From Bacteroidota bacterium (GTDB lineage: Bacteria; Bacteroidota; Bacteroidia; Flavobacteriales; Flavobacteriaceae): a DNA stretch of 64,000 nucleotides. Location of the stretch: NCBI GenBank assembly GCA_024279425.1, contig JAJRRO010000031.1:62001-126000 (forward strand), read 5' to 3'. Of the stretch, positions 60,756 to 64,000 are shown one piece after another (the first letter of the stretch is position 1; every line of letters begins with the position of its first letter). Both the position numbers and the translations under genes were made by a program. The notes below the pieces were generated by a model, which was not told the origin of the DNA, did not search any database, and was given only the letters and a program-made list of their open reading frames with translations.

Positions 60756-60857
60756 GTTTATTTTTAGAGGTTGCACCCATCCTAAAATTGGGGAGGTAAT
60801 GAAATAGTCTGGATTTCCGCTATTGCATCCACACTTTCAAAAACCTATTTTAGTACT

Positions 60858-62279
60858 ATGAAAAATAACCTTCTTCGGCAGGCCTATTCCCCAGAAGATT
60901 TCAGGAAACGTGGGCATCGATTAGTTGATGAATTGGCCGACCATCTGGATAATACCTTAAATGAAAAATCTGAAAAGGTCATTCAATGGAACTTACCGGA
61001 AGACGAATATATCTTTTGGAAGGATTTCATGAAAGATGGGGATGAAACCAAACTATTTCCTGAAATTCTAAAACATACAACCCATGTCCACAATCCAAGA
61101 TACATAGGTCATCAGGTAAGTCCACCAGCACCTCTGGGCTCACTTGCCGGACTCATAAGTTCTTTGTTGAATAACGGGATGGCCGTTTACGAAATGGGAA
61201 TGGCCCCATCAGCAATTGAACGCATCATTACCGAATTCATATGTGCCAAAATAGGGTACGACGAAAATTCTCGGGGCTTTTTGACTTCCGGGGGCACTTT
61301 GGCCAACTTAACTGCATTACTTTCTGCAAGAAAGGCCAAAGTACAGCATGACGTTTGGAATAAGGGCCATCATCAGGATCTGGGTATCATGGTCTACGAA
61401 GAGGCCCATTATTGTGTAGACAGGGCCGCCAAAATAATGGGATTGGGAGAAAAGGGAATCATTAAAATCCCTGCCACCTCCAACTTTAATATGGACATTT
61501 CGGTCCTGGAGGAATATTACCAGAAAGCCGTAAAAAAGGGGATTAAGGTATTCGCGATAGTCGGTAGTGCACCAGCAACAGCTGCGGGTATCTATGACGA
61601 TTTGGGTGCCATTGCAGCCTTTGGCAAAAAACATGATTTATGGTTTCATGTTGATGGTGCCCACGGAGGTGCCTCGATATTCTCGTCCAAATATCAACAT
61701 ACGGTAAAAGGAATCGATCAGGCCGATTCTGTTGTGATCGATGGTCATAAAATGATGATGATGTCTACGATTACCACTGCCCTATTATACAAGGACGGGA
61801 ACCACTCCCATACTACTTTTAGCCAAAAAGCAGATTATTTGTTGGGACAATCCGAAGATGAGGATTGGTACAATCTCGCCAAAAGGACTTTTGAATGTAC
61901 AAAGACCATGATGAGCATTCAATGGTATACAATATTGAAAACCTATGGAGCGGGTATTTTTGACGAATATGTGACCACCTTGTATGATTTGGGGCATCAA
62001 TTCGGTGAAATGATCAAGAATAACCCACAATTCGATTTAGCCGTTAAACCCATGTCCAATATCGTTTGCTTTCGATTTATAAATGATTCATTAAGCGTAC
62101 TAGAGTTGAATAAAATCAATGAACATATACGGCAGCGCCTTTTAGAGAATGGAGAGTTCTATATCGTACAGACCAAATTAGGGGCTATCCATTATTTAAG
62201 GACGACCATCATGAATCCGTTTACCACCAAGGAGCATTTGAATAGATTGCTTGAAAGGATAAGGGCGATTGCAAATTAA
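60858..62279 (+). CDS. PLP-dependent group II decarboxylase
   Basis: A 473-residue pyridoxal-phosphate enzyme of the aromatic amino acid / glutamate / diaminobutyrate decarboxylase group. P-R-Y-I-G-H-Q-V-S-P-P-A-P, G-F-L-T-S-G-G-T-L-A-N-L-T-A-L and F-H-V-D-G-A-H-G-G (Asp of the cofactor nitrogen) precede D-G-H-K-M-M-M-M with the Schiff-base lysine K298. The missing His/Tyr specificity loop cannot be judged by eye, so the substrate (2,4-diaminobutyrate, aspartate, an aromatic amino acid or cysteate) is open. It is a single gene, 164 bases after the fad operon, and converges on the GH15 gene. No polyamine or siderophore genes adjoin it. Confidence 0.9.
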   Translation: MKNNLLRQAYSPEDFRKRGHRLVDELADHLDNTLNEKSEKVIQWNLPEDEYIFWKDFMKDGDETKLFPEILKHTTHVHNPRYIGHQVSPPAPLGSLAGLISSLLNNGMAVYEMGMAPSAIERIITEFICAKIGYDENSRGFLTSGGTLANLTALLSARKAKVQHDVWNKGHHQDLGIMVYEEAHYCVDRAAKIMGLGEKGIIKIPATSNFNMDISVLEEYYQKAVKKGIKVFAIVGSAPATAAGIYDDLGAIAAFGKKHDLWFHVDGAHGGASIFSSKYQHTVKGIDQADSVVIDGHKMMMMSTITTALLYKDGNHSHTTFSQKADYLLGQSEDEDWYNLAKRTFECTKTMMSIQWYTILKTYGAGIFDEYVTTLYDLGHQFGEMIKNNPQFDLAVKPMSNIVCFRFINDSLSVLELNKINEHIRQRLLENGEFYIVQTKLGAIHYLRTTIMNPFTTKEHLNRLLERIRAIAN

Positions 62280-62353
62280 ATACAATGCATCAACAGTGAA
62301 TTCCCCCTTTGAAGGGGAATTTCTCCCAACCAATCAGAAACGAGAATTATTTC

Positions 62354-64000
62354 CTATCGCATTGATTCAAGAATCCTCTCCTCGGTATGTTTGGTCGAGA
62401 AATTAATCGCACACTCAATCAAGGCCAAGTGGGAATAAGCCTGTGGAAAATTCCCAAGCAGTCTTTTTGTCTTAAAATCAATGTCTTCGCTAAACAAGCC
62501 CAAATGGTTACTATAACTCAGTAATTTCTCAAAATGCACCATAGCTTTTTCTTCCTCACCTATCTTGAACAAACTATTGATAAACCAAAAAGTACAGAGG
62601 GTAAAGGATGATGAGGGTAAGCCAAAATCATCTTTGTTTTTGTACCGATACAAGAGGCCATCATTGCTCAAATCTTTTTCAATCGCCAGAACGGTTCGAA
62701 CAAATTTGGGGTCTTTGGCATGAATAAATCCATACGTTTCCATAAGAAGCACGGAAGCATCTAAATGCGTAGAGCCATACGATTGGGTGAAGGCATTCAC
62801 CTCATCATTCCATGAGTTTTCGTGAATATCCCTTTTAATTTCTTGCTCAAGTTTAGTCCATGCTTCAATTTTTCGTGTTTTCTTAAGAATCCTGGCAACT
62901 TTAATTGCCCTATCAATAGCGACCCAACAGAGCACTTTCGAAAATGTAAAATGCCTGTCCTCTTCCCTAAACTCCCATATACCTTTATCCGGTTCTTGCC
63001 AGTGACGGGATACAATCCAGACAATCCCCTTGGTAATCCCCCAAAGTTCTTCGCCATTATCTATGTTAGTACTGAATTTTGCAAGTTGGGCATAAATGAC
63101 ATCCATTAAAATACCGTAGATATCGTTCTGTTTCTGCTTATATGCTGCATTACCTATACGAACCGGCTTAGATCCTTTGTAACCACTTAAGTGGTCTAAA
63201 GTTTCCTCGGTCAATTTCTTTTTCTTGTTGATTCCGTACATAATCTGCAATTTCTCATCCTTATCGGGAATCAAATCAATAATGAACTGCAAATATCTGC
63301 TCGCTACATTCTTGTGGCCCAAATCACCCATAACCTTTATAACCATAGAGGCATCCCTTATCCAACAGAACCGATAATCCCAATTTCTGACCTCTCCGAT
63401 AGTCTCGGGAAGCGAAGTGGTAACGGCGGCCAAAACCGCACCTGTTTTATCGTAGCTCAACAATTTTAAGGTTATGGCACTGCGTACTATTTCCTTATTG
63501 TACCTTCTATACGTAGGGGTTCTATTGGTCCAGTTTAACCAGTACACTTTGGTACGTTCCAGATCCAAATAGATTTTTCTTGATGTTGGTTGTAGGATCT
63601 TTTCGTTATAACCCAAAAGAAAATAACCATTCTCGGTCAACTCCAACTCCCTACCTTCAACGACTGCATTCTTATTGAATGAGGTATACAGAAAAATAGT
63701 ATCGAACTTCACCGTATGGGTAAGACTAACGATGAAATTTCGTTTTACATAGGTAGAAGTCTCTCCCAAAGCGTACTCAAGTTTAGGATTGTAATGTACT
63801 CTGAATTTAGGTTTGCCTTTTATATACCGAACATGCCTGACCAATTCTGGAGGTGCATGGTAGGCCCCATTTTCATCGTAGTATCTCGGCATAAAATCAT
63901 GAAGTTCAAAAATATTTTTACCATCTGAGAATTTGGTGATCAATACGGCAGTGTTCTTTTTATAACGTTGTTTGATCTTATAATCATCCGAAACCACTAT
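62354..64000 (-). CDS. GH15 family glucoamylase/trehalase-like enzyme (5' end cut by window)
   Basis: The frame runs off the right edge of the window: codons I-V before V-S-D-D-Y-K are still open, and the GTG at 63997 is not a real start. The N-terminal beta-sandwich (V-S-D-D-Y-K-I-K-Q-R-Y-K-K-N-T-A-V-L-I-T) leads into the (alpha/alpha)6 barrel. The barrel begins T-S-L-P-E-T-I-G-E-V-R-N-W-D-Y-R-F-C-W-I-R-D-A-S, the substrate-binding signature of bacterial GH15 proteins. The catalytic acids cannot be assigned with certainty here. The enzymes of this type hydrolyse alpha-glucosides such as trehalose or maltodextrin. In flavobacteria they often follow a trehalose-phosphate synthase gene, which would lie outside this window. 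Confidence 0.92.
   Translation of the reverse strand: MVVSDDYKIKQRYKKNTAVLITKFSDGKNIFELHDFMPRYYDENGAYHAPPELVRHVRYIKGKPKFRVHYNPKLEYALGETSTYVKRNFIVSLTHTVKFDTIFLYTSFNKNAVVEGRELELTENGYFLLGYNEKILQPTSRKIYLDLERTKVYWLNWTNRTPTYRRYNKEIVRSAITLKLLSYDKTGAVLAAVTTSLPETIGEVRNWDYRFCWIRDASMVIKVMGDLGHKNVASRYLQFIIDLIPDKDEKLQIMYGINKKKKLTEETLDHLSGYKGSKPVRIGNAAYKQKQNDIYGILMDVIYAQLAKFSTNIDNGEELWGITKGIVWIVSRHWQEPDKGIWEFREEDRHFTFSKVLCWVAIDRAIKVARILKKTRKIEAWTKLEQEIKRDIHENSWNDEVNAFTQSYGSTHLDASVLLMETYGFIHAKDPKFVRTVLAIEKDLSNDGLLYRYKNKDDFGLPSSSFTLCTFWFINSLFKIGEEEKAMVHFEKLLSYSNHLGLFSEDIDFKTKRLLGNFPQAYSHLALIECAINFSTKHTEERILESMR

Noticed and set aside
1-64000. tRNA, rRNA, CRISPR arrays, prophage or IS elements
   Set aside because: No cloverleaf, repeat-spacer array, integrase or transposase could be recognised by reading; a dedicated search could still find a missed tRNA.

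Overview
The window looks like a chromosome segment of a marine-type Flavobacteriaceae (Bacteroidota). The DNA is AT-rich. Many genes are preceded by the Bacteroidota -7 box TAnnTTTG, and Shine-Dalgarno sequences are weak or absent. Lipoprotein signal peptides are common. The gene content is typical of the family: CarboxypepD_reg-like, DUF4252, DUF4199 and DUF6515 proteins, a GlmU-like protein, type B L31, 'sensor of ECF sigma' proteins and HAD-first beta-oxidation fusions. The genus cannot be fixed from this sequence. I saw no tRNA, rRNA, CRISPR array, phage or insertion-sequence transposase.

Layout. 0-4.2 kb: the end of a CarboxypepD_reg-like protein, a GH13 amylase lipoprotein, then a decayed patch with two multiply broken genes (metallophosphoesterase, SRPBCC) around an intact VOC gene. 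4.2-8.9 kb: TrmH-like methyltransferase, class III-type sirtuin, haem-binding protein, purB with its small partner gene, a perfect long palindrome, and a 5'-damaged MscS channel gene. 9-11.9 kb: ECF sigma factor, membrane anti-sigma candidate and three DUF4252 genes, with a candidate self-regulated promoter. 12-15.1 kb: tandem S41 peptidase lipoproteins. 15.2-21.4 kb: a vitamin B12 uptake locus. A cobalamin riboswitch leads the BtuB-like receptor and a signal-less binding protein, and the ABC importer genes run divergently. 21.5-25.3 kb: rmuC, thioesterase, gnd and DUF1569. 25.3-35.1 kb: carB (without the allosteric domain), rpmH, envelope proteins, lytic transglycosylase, hydrolase, mtaB, GlmU-like and rpmE2. 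35.2-42.6 kb: DUF4199, GT2, phosphosugar mutase, MsbA-like exporter, then a second ECF sigma / membrane protein / Spy-like sensor operon and DUF6515. 42.6-51.7 kb: beta-propeller lipoprotein, RsmB-like methyltransferase, purL, GH20 hexosaminidase and a GHL10-like hydrolase. 51.9-60.7 kb: fatty-acid oxidation genes (acyl-CoA ligase; MarR regulator, HAD/crotonase fusion, thiolase, acyl-CoA dehydrogenase). 60.9-64 kb: PLP decarboxylase and a GH15 enzyme cut by the window edge.

The most unusual structures are these. (1) Two small four-helix-bundle (23S-IVS type) genes sit at two separate junctions of the beta-oxidation operon, each bounded by imperfect inverted repeats, like tiny mobile cassettes. 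(2) At two gene 3' ends (purB, mtaB) a near-perfect hairpin of about 27 bp has one arm made from the last codons of the gene. (3) An 18-bp perfect palindrome lies on the -33 region of the marR/fad promoter. (4) Several genes carry frame lesions (metallophosphoesterase, SRPBCC, mscS, the start of the B12 ATPase). These could be real decay or, for the single-base cases, assembly error.
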